Shown here: positions 11,725-22,970 of the stretch, piece after piece
Position numbering within the stretch: position 1 is the stretch's first letter
Layout of the letters: every line of letters begins with the position of its first letter
Origin: Brachypterus glaber
Taxonomy: Eukaryota > Arthropoda > Insecta > Coleoptera > Kateretidae
Length of the DNA stretch: 64,000 bases
Direction of reading: 5' to 3'
Assembly: GCA_958510825.1 (NCBI GenBank)
Contig: OY294047.1
Span: 43,422,006 to 43,486,005, forward strand
Program-made: the position numbers and the translations under genes
Notes under the pieces: model-generated
What the model was told of the DNA's origin: nothing
The model's input: only the letters and a program-made list of their open reading frames with translations
The model's database searches: none

Positions 11725-12082
11725 TTAAACTCTTATATTAAATACGGATTAGTTTCATATTACTCTTTTTCGAAAAAGTAGTTAAAAAAATAAAAACCTA
11801 TAAAAACGAATTTTTGTTATGCGACCAATATTAAGCCCGATTTTTATCAAAAAAAATCCCATCCGAGAACTCGTTATGTCCTACAGCCGCCAGTCCGATG
11901 CTGATTTAACGTCCAAAAACGTATTAATAACTTATTAAGTTATTTTATTTAAACTGTTATTTAACTTTGTTCTCGGTTATTTTGAGGTAATTTTTTTAAA
12001 CTAAATCTTTTTGTTACAGAACTACATAAGCTGGAGAAGTCAGTCATATAAACAGAGACAGTACAGGTAAGAAAACATAGTA

Positions 12083-12770
12083 GTCCAGTCAAATAACGAA
12101 AAATTCCTATGTTAAATTGCAATAAATGTACATGGGCTGATACTTTAATGGGTAGTAGTGCATAGTAGCAGAACACTCCTGTTAGTTTTTCACCGGGTGA
12201 TTTGCGTAAGGGATGTCCGCTATCTTAAATTTTAGGGGTGATCTCGCTAAATATGCATCTTACGATAAAAATGCATATAACTAATTTTGTTAAGTAGAAA
12301 ATTTACAACAATTTTTGTTTAAATAATATTTTATATTATATTAATAACAATCGAGTTATAAATATTTAAAAATGGCCATGTTGGGGGTGAAATTGTTTTT
12401 TTCGATTTTTCAGCCAAATTATTCATCGAAGGATAAAAGTGGTTATGAGCAAACTTGTAGCTTTTGAAGTATTATATGTTATGCTTTTTCACAAGTATTT
12501 TATTACGGTTACAGTGGGCGGTTGCGACCTCTGTAACCGTACCAAAGTACCTATGAAAATTAATAGTATATAAAACTTAAACAGAATTTCGAGAGCTACA
12601 AGTTTGCTCATATTAAGCAACTCACCCCTAAAATTCAAGATATCGAACACCCCTTACGCAAATCATCCAGTGAAAAACTAACAGATGTGTTCTGTTACCA
12701 TCCACTACTACCCTTTAAAATATCAGTCCGTGTACATTTATTGCAATTTAAATTTACTATTTGACTGGAC
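12083..12770. mobile_element. Long-TIR element with TA target site
   Basis: Inverted arms of more than 200 bp start GTCCAGTCAAATA, each bordered by TA (12081-12082, 12771-12772). The arms share ATTGCAATAAATGTACA, GGGTAGTAGTG and TGATTTGCGTAAGGG. The interior is non-coding. The structure is that of a Tc1/mariner-type non-autonomous element. Confidence 0.75.
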
Positions 12771-12799
12771 TATAGGTAATTAACACTAATATGTTATAG

Positions 12800-12951
12800 G
12801 ATATAGGCAAGATCTATGTGAGTTTGTTTTTAACTGCAATGAAAACAGCGGAAGTGGAAGTAGTGCTAATAGAAGAGTTGTGCCCAAAGGCACAGTTAAT
12901 ACAAGGCACAAAAGCAAAATAGTTTGGAATCTAAAACCGCCAAGAGTATAG
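12800..12951 (+). other. Weak candidate 3'-terminal exon
   Basis: After an acceptor-like GTTATAG (ending 12799) the plus strand reads 49 codons to TAG. The product has a Gly/Ser/Asn segment and then a basic segment ending WNLKPPRV. The codons look more protein-like than the surroundings. No partner exon in a compatible phase was found: a 47-bp splice-bounded block at 12020-12066 does not join in frame. The minus strand is open too. Function unknown. Confidence 0.2.
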
Positions 12952-12991
12952 AGCCTAATATAATAATATTTTTTACAGGTACCATCAACTG

Positions 12992-13169
12992 AGGTGACTT
13001 CGGACATTTTTTCGCAACATCTTCTGAACCAAAGCACGTGTGTAAAAGTTGTGCGTTTGTGTGTAAAAGTTGTGGAAATGAACCCCACAACTTGATCACA
13101 CAACCCCACAACTTTTACACACGTGCTTTGGTTCAGAAGATTTTGAGAAAAAGTGTCCGAAGTCATCCT
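12992..13169. mobile_element. Palindromic MITE, GGTGACTTCGG ends
   Basis: A ~178-bp palindrome with arms sharing TTCTGAACCAAAGCACGTG and AAAAGTTGTG. The overlapping minus-strand frames (12786-13166) are by-products of the palindrome and the neighbouring sequence. Confidence 0.68.
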
Positions 13170-13244
13170 ACCCCGTCAGAACTCACCTCGGTGTTATAAA
13201 TATTTTTTTACAGTTTAATCAAAAAAGAACATTGTTCTTATTAA

Positions 13245-13636
13245 TGTGTTGTTTGTGTTCTTATTTTACACACATATATATTTTTATATATATTTTTTTC
13301 AGGTATTATTTTTTATATCAGGTATTTTATTTCTTTCAGGTACTATTATTTTCTTTTATGCATTATATCACTGGGTTAAAATGCTAAGGTTCTATGTTCT
13401 ATAAAAACCCTATAATGAAGAACTATATTTATTATATACTCTATTGTGTTGTTTGTGTTCTTATTTTACACACTTATATTTTTTTATGTATATTTTTTTT
13501 CGGGTATTATTTTTTATTTCAGGTATTTTATTTGCTTCAGGTACTATTACTTTCTTTTATGCATTATATCACTGGGTTAAAATGATAAGGTTCTATGTTC
13601 TATAGAAACCCCATAATGAAGAACTATATTATATAA
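13245..13636 (+). repeat. Tandem duplication, period 200 bp
   Basis: Two consecutive copies (about 13245-13444 and 13445-13636), roughly 90% identical, beginning TGTGTTGTTTGTGTTC and ending GAAGAACTATAT. Each holds three TTTCAG|GTA-type strings, i.e. an acceptor-like pyrimidine-AG directly followed by a donor-like GTA. More such strings continue to 13985. Confidence 0.8.
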
Positions 13637-14420
13637 TTTTGGTTTTATTATTTTCCTTTTTTCAGATAATGCTATATAATATATAGCCTATATTGTGCAT
13701 TAGGTATTTTTTGAAAAAAAAGTGTTCTTAGGTTAAATATTCTAAACATTTTTTTTTTTCAGGTATTAATTACATTATAATGTAACATTGGTTTTTATTT
13801 GAAAGTTTACTAGGTATATTAATATTTTTTAATTGTTAAGGATATTGTTTATAATAATTTTGGTTATATTTATGTATATTTTTTTCAGGATATAAGTGTT
13901 TTTTATCTATAATGTTATTATTTTATGTATTTTTTTTGATATGTTTTATAGGATATTTTCGTTGGTTATATTTTTTTCAGGTATTTATTTTTTTTACACG
14001 TACAAATACAATTTTAATCTACAATCAGATTAAAATTATAGGATAGTTATATATTGTTTTATGCAAAAATACGCTAGGTATATTAACTGTAGGTTTTTGG
14101 AAGTTTATAGGCCTATAAACATAAACATTAAAGATAATATCCTTAATATAATAACATAGTATGTATTTTAAGGTAGCATGGGGCGTGTAGAATAACCTGG
14201 GGTAGACTAATACTAATATGTAAATATTATTTATTTCAGATATATCCGAAAGAAGGATTTAATTAAAGTTTTAATTTTTATGTATAATGTGTTATTTTAT
14301 TTTTTAGATCTTTGAAGGACAACTTTTACAGACAGTGTAATCAGAACTTGTAAGGTTCCTTAAGGCAAAATTGACAGCTAGTAACAGTAAGTTTTTTTAA
14401 GGTTAAGGTTTTTTCTTTTC
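13637..14420. other. AT-rich stretch with repeated TTTTTCAG|GTA motifs
   Basis: No gene recognised. Acceptor-plus-donor-like strings recur near 13760 and 13980. From 14310 a splice-like block (ATTTTTTTAG|ATCTTTG ... ACTT|GTAAGG) could mark a small exon but has no open frame worth reporting. Confidence 0.35.
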
Positions 14421-15020
14421 ATTCAAGCCAAGCCAATTTCCCCCACCCGGGAACGAACCCGGGTTGTTGGCATAGTTTCCCCTAGGTTTAATTTAGTATA
14501 TAGTTAAATAGCCAAAATCCGCACCAATTCCCTTAAGGGGGAATGGATAGGCAGGGTTACACGAACAGATAGTCAATGTCAGCAAAAATTCCCTCAAGGG
14601 GGAATGGATAGGTAGGGTTACACGCACAGGTTGTCAATATCCGCAAAAATTCCCTCAAGGGGGAAAGGATAACCGCGAACAAAAGACAAAGGAACAGACG
14701 GACATTTGAGGTGTTCTCTCTGGATGGTCGATTTTTTCCCATACACGCCAGGTATCTCGAAAGAGAGAGTAGTACCAACCCTGACATCGGTGAGACCGAA
14801 CTTACAAAGTGGGCAGTTGTCATACAAGGGTTAGGTATATATAGTGTATGTTAAATTGTCGCCTGACGAGATTATACTCCACGTGTATAGGCCTACTGAG
14901 GGATCCTCAGAGGGGAACTGAGGTTTTCTCACTGGGGAACGGCACGTTAACCGTAACGCACCTAGTGCTTTACCTCCTGGGTGGTGTGGAAAAGAGCACA
15001 ACTATTCTAGTTACAGGTGG
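14421..15020. other. G+C-elevated island with unassigned open frames
   Basis: About 600 bp clearly richer in G+C than the surroundings. It opens with CCCACCCGGGAACGAACCCG, whose complement resembles a tRNA T arm (GGTTCGTTCCC). Three tandem units of period 61 follow, starting near 14527, 14588 and 14649. From about 14630 to 14850 the plus strand is open for ~70 codons, including FEVFSLDGRFFPIHARYLE; the minus strand is also open. A donor-like GTG|GTAAGTG closes the island at 15019. I recognise no domain. It may be an unidentified transposon or an exon. Confidence 0.4.
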
Positions 15021-15039
15021 TAAGTGTAAAGAGTAAAAA

Positions 15040-16086
15040 AATGTCTATCTGTCTGTCGATCTTTTTGTCTTATGGTATGTAAACCTTATAATTATAAGTT
15101 AACTTTTGAATGTAATATCGGTTTTCAAAAATTCTTTCGCTAAGCAGATTGAATTTCTTTATAAATAATAGTATATTTCCAACCTAATAAGAAAATTAAA
15201 TATCATTATATCATCATAGAGTCCCTTTTCAAATTAAACATCAAAATTTTTAGGATTGGCAATGCATTTTATCGGGAAAACACCATGATTGAAACTCTCC
15301 TGCATAATACCATTTATGATTAAGCTTTCCTCTAGAGGAAATAAACAAAATTTCATTTTATGATATTGAACTTTCTGAAATGCAATAGTTGATTATATTG
15401 ACTCACCATATAGTCCGAAAAACGTATTGCAAATTAAATAAAGTGAGGGACTTCCCTTATAGAAATTTACGTTAAAACCACTTTACCTTACGTTCGGAGA
15501 ATGTTTTGTCTGTATCGTTAGGGATCTATTACCAAAACAACGTTTATCTAACGTCATAAACCCAATATACTTATACTTTTGGACTTTTCAACCAAATATT
15601 TTTTTTCAGTTTAGTCGGCGAGCTGGTGACCATTTATTCTTTTTTCAATTTTTTTTTTATATATTTGGCCTACGCGTTTATTATACAGTTAATGTCGCGA
15701 TATCCCGAATGTTCGATAGTCCGAATGAGGCAGTAATCCGAACAATGAAATTCAGACTTCAAAGTACATGCATGTATATTTCACTGTTCGGTTTACCGCA
15801 TAATTCAGATTATCGAAAATTTACTTAATTTTGGTATCAAATTACAGGTACACTTGGAATTAAAAAAAAGTACTACATCACTGGACCTGGAGGTACACCA
15901 AATTTTTAAAATTTTAGGTGTTTCAAGTGATTTACTGACCATGAAATTTTTAGGGTTATGTACATTGTCAGTGGATTTAAAAACGGTATAAAACACATTC
16001 ATTTCTCGTAAAATATATTCCTATTTGTACAATTTATAGAAATATATAGAACTAAAAAATAATAACAAAAATAAAAATATATAATT
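15040..16086. other. Intergenic; possible pogo/Tigger-like relic near 15690-15830
   Basis: Phrases such as GATAGTCCGAATGAGGCAG and AATCCGAACA, with a loosely inverted partner TTCAGATTATCGAA, resemble worn pogo/Tigger ends. No frame survives. The remainder shows nothing. Confidence 0.3.
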
Positions 16087-17804
16087 GAGGAGGTGACTTT
16101 CAAAACGCAGTTTTTGACAAATAACACATTTCGAGATATCAACCAAGTATTAATTTAGGAACTATAACAGCTTTTATAGTACCAATGAACATCAGGTATT
16201 ATCTATTTTAGAGAGAATAGTTAAATTACATTGGCGAATTAAATCAGTTTCACTAATTATTAAAAAAATTGCATATTAAAAAAATCAAAAATTAAATGAA
16301 TATGAATATTATTAATAGAATCTCTTGTGATATTGATTTTTTAAATATTTTTTAGGTAAGTATAGATAAAAATAGTATACAGGGGCTGTCCATATATTAT
16401 GTAAAACCTTTTTTTACTATTTTGGACCTCTCTGTGTAACGCTTTTTTCATTTAATTCAACACACAACATGACACTAGGGGGAGAGGGGGTCTCCCTCCA
16501 GAGTGTTACGTAACTTATAAATAGACCCATATTGTATATTGTACATACATTCTCAATGTACGAGCCTATTTTGCTTTTCCATTTTAAAATTTTTTTAAAT
16601 TCCGGAAAGCCTTGATTTCGTGCAAAAATTTTCAAATTTTTTTTTTGCGTATTTTTGCGTTTTATGACGTTTTTTGTCGATATAAATCCATTTCAAGCAA
16701 AGAAAAAAAATTGTCGATCGGTCGGTCGTTCGGTCGGTCGATCGGTCTGTCTGGGAAATCTTGTGGGCACGATAACTTAAGAACGCTTTAAGCTAGAGAC
16801 TTGAAATTCGGCATACAGGTATGTTACCAAAAGTTTTCGCTCGGGATTGTTTTTGGTGAAAATTGGGGTGCGGCAAGGGGGGCAAATGGGGAAAAATAAA
16901 AAAAAATAGTAAAATTTGAAAATTGCTATATAATTTAATGTAATTTTAGTTTTTGTCCAACTAACTACAAAAAAGATATGTGGAAAAAAACTTGTTTTAG
17001 GGGACAATATTTTTCTGTGTGCCTCTTAGAGTGGTAGACTTTATTCCATAGTGTTTCTTAACCCAAAAACCATAATACTACAAATTTTAAACGTTTTGGT
17101 GAGCTTAGTGCGTATATAAATAAGAGCGGGCGTATAGGGGTTTCGTAAACCCTAATCAGATTAAGCTGAAATTTTGCATAAATCATCCTTAGATATATTT
17201 AAGATATTTTGAAAGATATTAAGCCGATATGTTCAAATGGCAGCCAGTCCTAAAATGTTTTAACAACGAGTGAGTTACGACTTTAAATGCGTTATATCTT
17301 CCAACCAATAGAAACTAAGGGAAAAAAACATTAAGCAATTTTATTGCATTTTTTGTGCTCTTTCATTTTCTGTGCAGTTTTTGTTTCTAGTAGGTTGCAA
17401 TCAAAAGTTATAGGGCAAAAACGAGTTTTTAGGGTGTTTTAAGGGCCGTTTAAGGGTCTTCCGAAACTCGAAAATCGATAGACTTTTTTTTATTGAATTT
17501 CCCATCCCAAAATCTATAGGAATACATACTTTTTTTTTGACTGAGGAATTTTGTCGCAGTTGAAACCTATATTGACTGTAGTATAATTAATTAAAAACTG
17601 CGTTTTGAAAGTCAAGCTTTGGTTCAAAAACTGCGTTTTGTTTTTCTACGTGGTTTTCTAACTAAATTTTTAATATGAAATAACAAATTTTTTAATTTTT
17701 TTTTTGGATCAATAGATCGAATATGCATTAACAGTGTAAACACCATCATTATCTCAATTTTTCAAAAAATGTCAAAAACTGCGTTTTGAAAGTCACCTCC
17801 TCAA
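16087..17804. mobile_element. 1.7-kb inverted-repeat element, GAGGAGGTGAC ends
   Basis: Ends are inverted copies, left GAGGAGGTGACTTTCAAAAC and right its complement, sharing about 35 bp including the AACGCAGTTTTTGACA phrase. AATT flanks both. Inside are a degenerate GGG-type palindrome (about 16383-16530) and a GTCGG-family copy (16555-16920), so part of its length is secondary. The internal phrase ACTGCGTTTTGAAAGTCA recurs near 17595. No transposase frame seen. Confidence 0.65.
16555..16920 (+). repeat. GTCGG-repeat family dispersed element, copy 2
   Basis: Contains GATCGGTCGGTCGTTCGGTC-type repeats at 16714-16750, then GGGCACGATAACTTAAGAAC and GGCATACAGGTATGTTACC. It matches 4091-4640 (inverted) and 54050-54620. 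No coding function. Confidence 0.65.
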
Positions 17805-19686
17805 TTAATAAAATAACGAAAAGCAATAAGGTACCTTATTTAATAGCAGTTAAAACTTTAAAGGACCACAAATCTTCATTCCTATATATTTTAGCTCTGA
17901 ATCTCTAATTTCTCGACCATTTTCCTTATTAGCCCCAAAATATATTGTTAAAATTGATTTTTGTTGCTGGCTTAAGTGTTGCATGTTGACTCATTTGACA
18001 CAACTATGTGTCGAACAAGATGACTATTACATTTAGTTTTATATATCTCTGACTTAGTTAGGTCCTGAATTGACTTTAGTTAGATTTAAATGGTACAATT
18101 TTTGGGTGTAGTACTTTTTAAAGATCGCAACTGTACGAGACAGGCAACGCTTGGCTTCATCCAGCGCCGTTCCCTGCATTAGATGGCTCATACCTTTTTT
18201 ATGCACGCGCCATGTACGAGCTCTATTAACGCAAGATATGAAGCAAGTATTTTCGCAGGAACTAAGTAATGATAAACGTTATATTAATATTAGACCTAAA
18301 TGTTAGGTTACCAACGTTAGGAATCGGGACATATATTACAAATTATACATTACAACTACGTCGGGATAACGTTCTTCTAATGTAAAATTTCTACTAGGGA
18401 TATTTACAAAGACACAAGGGCGTAGATCTTTTTCTTCTATGGAGGGGGGGGGTAATACCCAGGGCCGGCCTTTCAAGCCTCAAATTTGGAGCCCCTAGCA
18501 AAAGAAAAAACACCCTAAAATAAAGCTTTGTGCGCCTACAAAAAAAATTGCCCCCCAAAAAATGCCATCAAGAAAAAAAGCTTTGTCCCTGACGGTTTCT
18601 ACCAAACGTGGCGCCCCTACAAAAAAAAATGACGGCGCCCAAAAAAATACCCTAAGACAAAAGCTTTGTCCCATCTACGCACTTAAAAAACGCTCCCGTT
18701 TTCCTGCCTCCATTGTCCGTACAATTTAGGGGGAAAATTTGTACCCCCTAAACATATTAAATATTAACCAAAAAATTATTTGGGTTATGTTATTTACGTG
18801 TTCCAAATTTTAAGTTGATATCTTAAACCGTTTAAAAGTGAATTATAATTAAGTATTTAAATAATATTATTTTTAACCATAAACTTAAGTAATTTTAGTA
18901 TAAATAAATAGGTAATAGTTATACGTCTAATAAAGTGGCAGCAAGGATGTAAATATTTGTTTTTTTTTAAATATTAAAATATTTATGGTTGTAAATAATT
19001 TATTATACTTATCCTGTTAAAATTATGTTATAAAACATGTAATAATGTAATTTCGTTAGCATTATGTGAGTGACTGTATTTTGGAAAAATTATGTTCCGT
19101 CTGACGGGAAAAAGCGGAACTATAGATTTATTATATTATTATAGAAAACTTTAACCTAATATAACATATTTAATAAAGCAATCTTGCCTTACTTTCAGGT
19201 ACCTACATCATTTCAATAACTTCGCCATTTTTTTTCTTTCCTAAAAAAGATAAAAATTAAAAAAAAAAAATCATCATTTATGTCTTTCACTGTTAAAAGC
19301 ATAATATCCTGTAAAAAACATTTATTAAAAGTTTCCGACCGTGAATAAAGTGAAATAATTTAACCCTTTCGTAGGCCGAGGGAAGTATTCTTCCCACTAC
19401 AAATTAAAAAAACCTCGAAAAAAAGTTTATTTACATTAATTTATTTTAATTAATCTTCACTATTGCTGCGGCCCGTGAATTATAACAAGTTTTTGTCATC
19501 ACTTTTCACAGTAATATCTTATTCGCACTTAAATTATTTGTCAAACAATTTATAAAAGTCCATTTGTTATCAAAATAAATAATATATTGTTATTTTATCT
19601 AACAAAGACATTTCTAGAACCTGGTAGAAAAGTACATAAATCTAACCTAACATTAGATTAGTGAAATTTTTATGTTTAGTCTCTAA
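17805..19686. other. Intergenic; degenerate AAAGCTTTGTCCC minisatellite at about 18470-18700
   Basis: Between 18470 and 18700 the phrases AAAGCTTTGT and GCGCCC/CCCC-AAAAAA alternate several times. A related phrase recurs at 24150-24400. A 32-bp sequence ending AAATTTCTACTAGGG occurs at 18368-18399 and again in the same orientation at 20476-20507. No gene supported. Confidence 0.4.
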
Positions 19687-19830
19687 CGTTATACAAAAAC
19701 GTTATAAAATTTATAAATCCAACCTTAAAAACTAACGTTTGACAAAAACGTTATAAAATATATAAATCTAACCTTAAAAACTAACGTTTGACAAAAACGT
19801 TATAAAATACATAAATCTAACTAAATTCTA
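19687..19830 (+). repeat. Tandem repeat, period 49 bp, about 3 copies
   Basis: Units starting CAAAAACGTTATAAAAT at 19694, 19743 and 19792, each followed by TAACCTTAAAAACTAACGTT or a close variant. The wider region to 20510 is rich in AACGTT. Confidence 0.8.
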
Positions 19831-21115
19831 ACCTTTTTCTAACCTTATTCTAACTTTATTTATTTTTTAAATTTTCATTATTAATACGTAAGTTATAGTA
19901 GAAAATACTCATTTTAGACAGCTATGTGCCTAGGTTTGATAATTATCTATTATTTCTATAATAAGTTTAAAAAAATATCCCCCAAAAGTCAAAATTATAG
20001 TAAGTCTGGCAACGCTGTACTATAATTGAAACAATATTTTAAGATTCTGAATGTATAAATAAATATTAACTAACTAAATATAAAGTTTTTCTGAGAGGTA
20101 AACCTGTTTATCGAAGTATAACAGCATATTACACGAAAAATATTTAGGGCCACCTAAAAAGATGGCTGTTTTATAAATAAATGTAACGAAATTATGTTTA
20201 AATATATTATGATTGTTAAAATATATTAAGATTTATTTATATGAATAAATTTGTCTCCAGCTGCCATTTTATAATGCAGGTAGAAATTTCCTAGTTGGCC
20301 CCGCCCCCTCCGAAAGTTAGAAATTAAACGTACTTATAACGTATTTCTAACTTAAAAATCTAACGTTAGATTAAAGTTTGTAACTAACGTTTGATTCTAA
20401 CGTTAAAAAGCTGGACATTTACAAATATTTTATAACGTACAAAAGTACAAATATACAGTTTTCTAACATTAGAAAAACGTTATTCTAACGTTAAATTTCT
20501 ACTAGGGTAATGTTTATGGCAATATTATATTATTAAATTACCTAAATTTTTATAAAAATATTTAGATATTTTAATCGTTTTATGTTGGCAAAAAGAAAAT
20601 ACAGAATATAGCTGTATTCTATTTTTAGGACGTTTCTAAAAGCGATACTACAGCTTCTGTGAAACCCGCACAGCAACTATGTACTGAATCTGCTAAATTG
20701 GCCAAATGCTATCGCTACAACCGCTGCACATCTCGTTTATAAAAAGCTGTTACAGCCAAGCTGGCTTTAATTTGACAACGATGACGTAGTGAGAGAGACC
20801 TTATAGCTACTTGTGCTACTTGGGAAGGCATGTAGAATCAAATTTAACAATTCAAGAGAACACCACAAAGAGAGCAGCTATAATGTACAGTCGGACACAA
20901 ATCTCAAGACCACATTGCATGAATTCCTTAATGAAACCCACGCTTTTGGCGCTGAAAGCTTAAACCGCCACGGCCACCGCCTGACCTGTCCAAAAAGTCA
21001 CAAACGTCTAAAACGTCACAATTGACTTTTTTTTAGTTTCTGTGAAAAATTGCTCGATTATTTCTCTGAAAACCAACGAATTGTTGTGAATTATTACCAA
21101 GTACAGCTTATGAGT
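19831..21115. other. Intergenic, unassigned
   Basis: No recognisable gene. A ~70-codon plus-strand frame at 20813-21025 has no known motif and no supporting signals. Dispersed AACGTT phrases continue to 20510. Confidence 0.35.
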
Positions 21116-21119
21116 GCCA

Positions 21120-21429
21120 AAACGTCCGCCATTTTGTATTTTTTTGGCCAAACAATTTTTTTCTAGTTCGGGCTATAGCGACTACAACACTGAATAATAT
21201 CCCGTTTTTTTTTTTCAGTCGATCCAAACGGCCGGCGACCACCATTTTTGATGTTTTTTTTTTTCAAAAAAATTTTATGGCCAAATGGCACTTTAGAAAT
21301 CTATTTTTGTTTGTATTTTTTCGAATATAAATAAAAAATACCTACAAAATTTCACAATTATATATTTTTTTTGTATATAAAAAAAATATTAAAAAATATA
21401 TTTTTAAAATTCGAAGGTAAAAAGACCCC
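21120..21429 (+). mobile_element. Half copy of the TTAA-flanked long-TIR element (family P)
   Basis: Matches the right half of 47801-48436: AACGTCCGCCATTTTGT, TAGTTCGGGCTATAGCGACT and TCAGTCGATC occur in the same order. It ends GACCCC followed by TTAA. The left arm is missing, so it is truncated. Confidence 0.7.
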
Positions 21430-21449
21430 TTAAAAACATAACCCTCATT

Positions 21450-21680
21450 TCGCGATGCTGTAGTGTAGTCGGGTAAAAGGACAGATTTTTTTCCTATCGT
21501 CCCGTTGACACCTCTCGCCTGTGCGCCGTCTTAGCGCAAGCTCGCTCGGGCGCCACTAGCCGAATATTGTCCTGCGGATCCACATCGAGCACGCTTTGAT
21601 ACAGCGAAATTAATTCGCAGTAGCGACGCGTCCTTCTTTGCGTCACGACGCGTTCGATCCCCGCCTCCTGCGATCGGTAT
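21450..21680. other. G+C-rich island with tRNA-like A and B boxes
   Basis: A short island much richer in G+C than its flanks. An A-box-like TAGTGTAGTCGG lies at 21461-21472 and a B-box-like GTTCGATCC at 21652-21660. At about 190 bp their spacing is far beyond a tRNA gene, so this is at best a tRNA-derived repeat with an insertion or a chance pair. A minus-strand frame of 82 codons (21531-21779) has no recognised domain. Confidence 0.3.
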
Positions 21681-21714
21681 ACCTCGTTGTTTGCATGTTT
21701 CTGACCACGACAAT

Positions 21715-22970
21715 GTTTTAGGAATTGATCCTTTTTGCAGGACTTTGGGAAAGTTACTGTTTAATGAATTATTGAGCAAAAAAAAAACAATTTCTTAAGA
21801 CTTTATTCTGACTTTTATGAGTTTCTACATGTGGGTTTGTCGACGTAAAGGTTAACTTGTGTGGTGTTTGACAACAGACATTAGTATTGCGTGTATTTTT
21901 GAATGTTTTTTTTTTGTATTTATAAATAAACATTTAAAAACAGAAACATTAAAACAGGTAATAAAATAAATAAATTAAATTATACTAGAATTATAATTGG
22001 GAATTCCAAAATTAGTCCTTCTTGCAGGATTTGTCCTCTTATCAGTTATTTATTTATTTGCATGCAAACTATAATACTATAATAAGCAGTATTCGGCGTA
22101 AATTAGGTTATGACTCATCAACTCTGAAAATAAACACAGGCTTACGGAATAATTTTTCCGAATTATGAGGGAAATTTTTATAAATCGAAACATTTGACAA
22201 CTAATTTGTTACCCACAGAAATATTAACTATACATATTAACTATACATACATATCGGTGTTTTTTAAAGAAAAAAACGACATTCGATTTTTATCTTTTAA
22301 GAATACCTAAGTTTTTTAATTTTTATTTGTCGATAACTTTTTTCCCACCTTACTCGTTTAAATGGAATCATTAAAAAAAATCAAGATAAAAAGAAATAAA
22401 AATGTAAATATTTAAAACCTCGCGTCAACGCTAGAATCGACGCGGCGCCTATGCGAGTACTGGAAATTCGCTGACTACTGATAAGTTAAAAAAAACTGCG
22501 TTTTTGCAGGATTAATTATTTTACAAAATTTGGTTTAAAAAAGTAACATATTTAACCGAGTTTAACACTTTCTTAAGCAATTTAGAAAAACCTTGTAATG
22601 TATTTTTACACACATACAATGCTACAGGACTCGATCGTTTTTGCAGGATTTTGGGAAATATTAAGCAAACAAAAATTCTTAAGACTTTATTTTGACTGAT
22701 AAGTTGCTACATGTGTGTTTTTCGATATTGAGGTTAACTCGTATTGTATGTATTATTGTGTTTATAAACAAACATTTAAAAACAAACTGAAACAGGTAAT
22801 AAAAAAAAATAATAAATTATACTAGAATTATAAGTGTTTATTTGCATGCAAACTTTAAAACTATAATAAGAAGATAAAAAAGAGCGTTTTTGCAGTATTA
22901 ATTAATTTACAAAATTTGGTTTAAAAAAGTTACAGATTTAACCGAATTTAAAACTTTCTGATTTTAAATT
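21715..22970 (+). repeat. Diverged tandem duplication, one copy interrupted by a MITE
   Basis: The segment beginning TTTTTGCAGGACTTTGGGAAA (about 21730) is repeated from about 22637. Shared landmarks include TTCTTAAGACTTTATT, TATACTAGAATTATAA, TATTTGCATGCAAACT, CTATAATAAG and TACAAAATTTGGTTTAAAAA. The first copy holds the MITE at 22087-22480 after CTATAATAAG; the second copy shows the uninterrupted site near 22861-22885. Confidence 0.72.
22087..22480 (+). mobile_element. hAT-type MITE (family E), copy 1
   Basis: Ends CAGTATTCGGCG and CGCTGACTACTG are imperfect inverted repeats, as in the two other copies (26122-26537, 51023-51437). The right flank starts ATAAG, part of the left flank ATAATAAG, a partly lost 8-bp duplication. 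The interior carries CGTCAACGCTAGAATCGACG near the right end. Non-coding. Confidence 0.8.

Noticed and set aside
12786..13166. 126-codon minus-strand frame as a gene
   Set aside because: About half of it is one arm pair of a palindromic MITE; the Cys/Thr/Leu-rich translation follows from the inverted repeat.
14428..14465. Functional tRNA on the minus strand near the GGTTCGTTCCC string
   Set aside because: No A box, D arm or anticodon arm at the right distance upstream.
21461..21660. A tRNA gene from the A- and B-box-like strings
   Set aside because: Spacing of about 190 bp and no acceptor-stem pairing; kept only as a weak observation.
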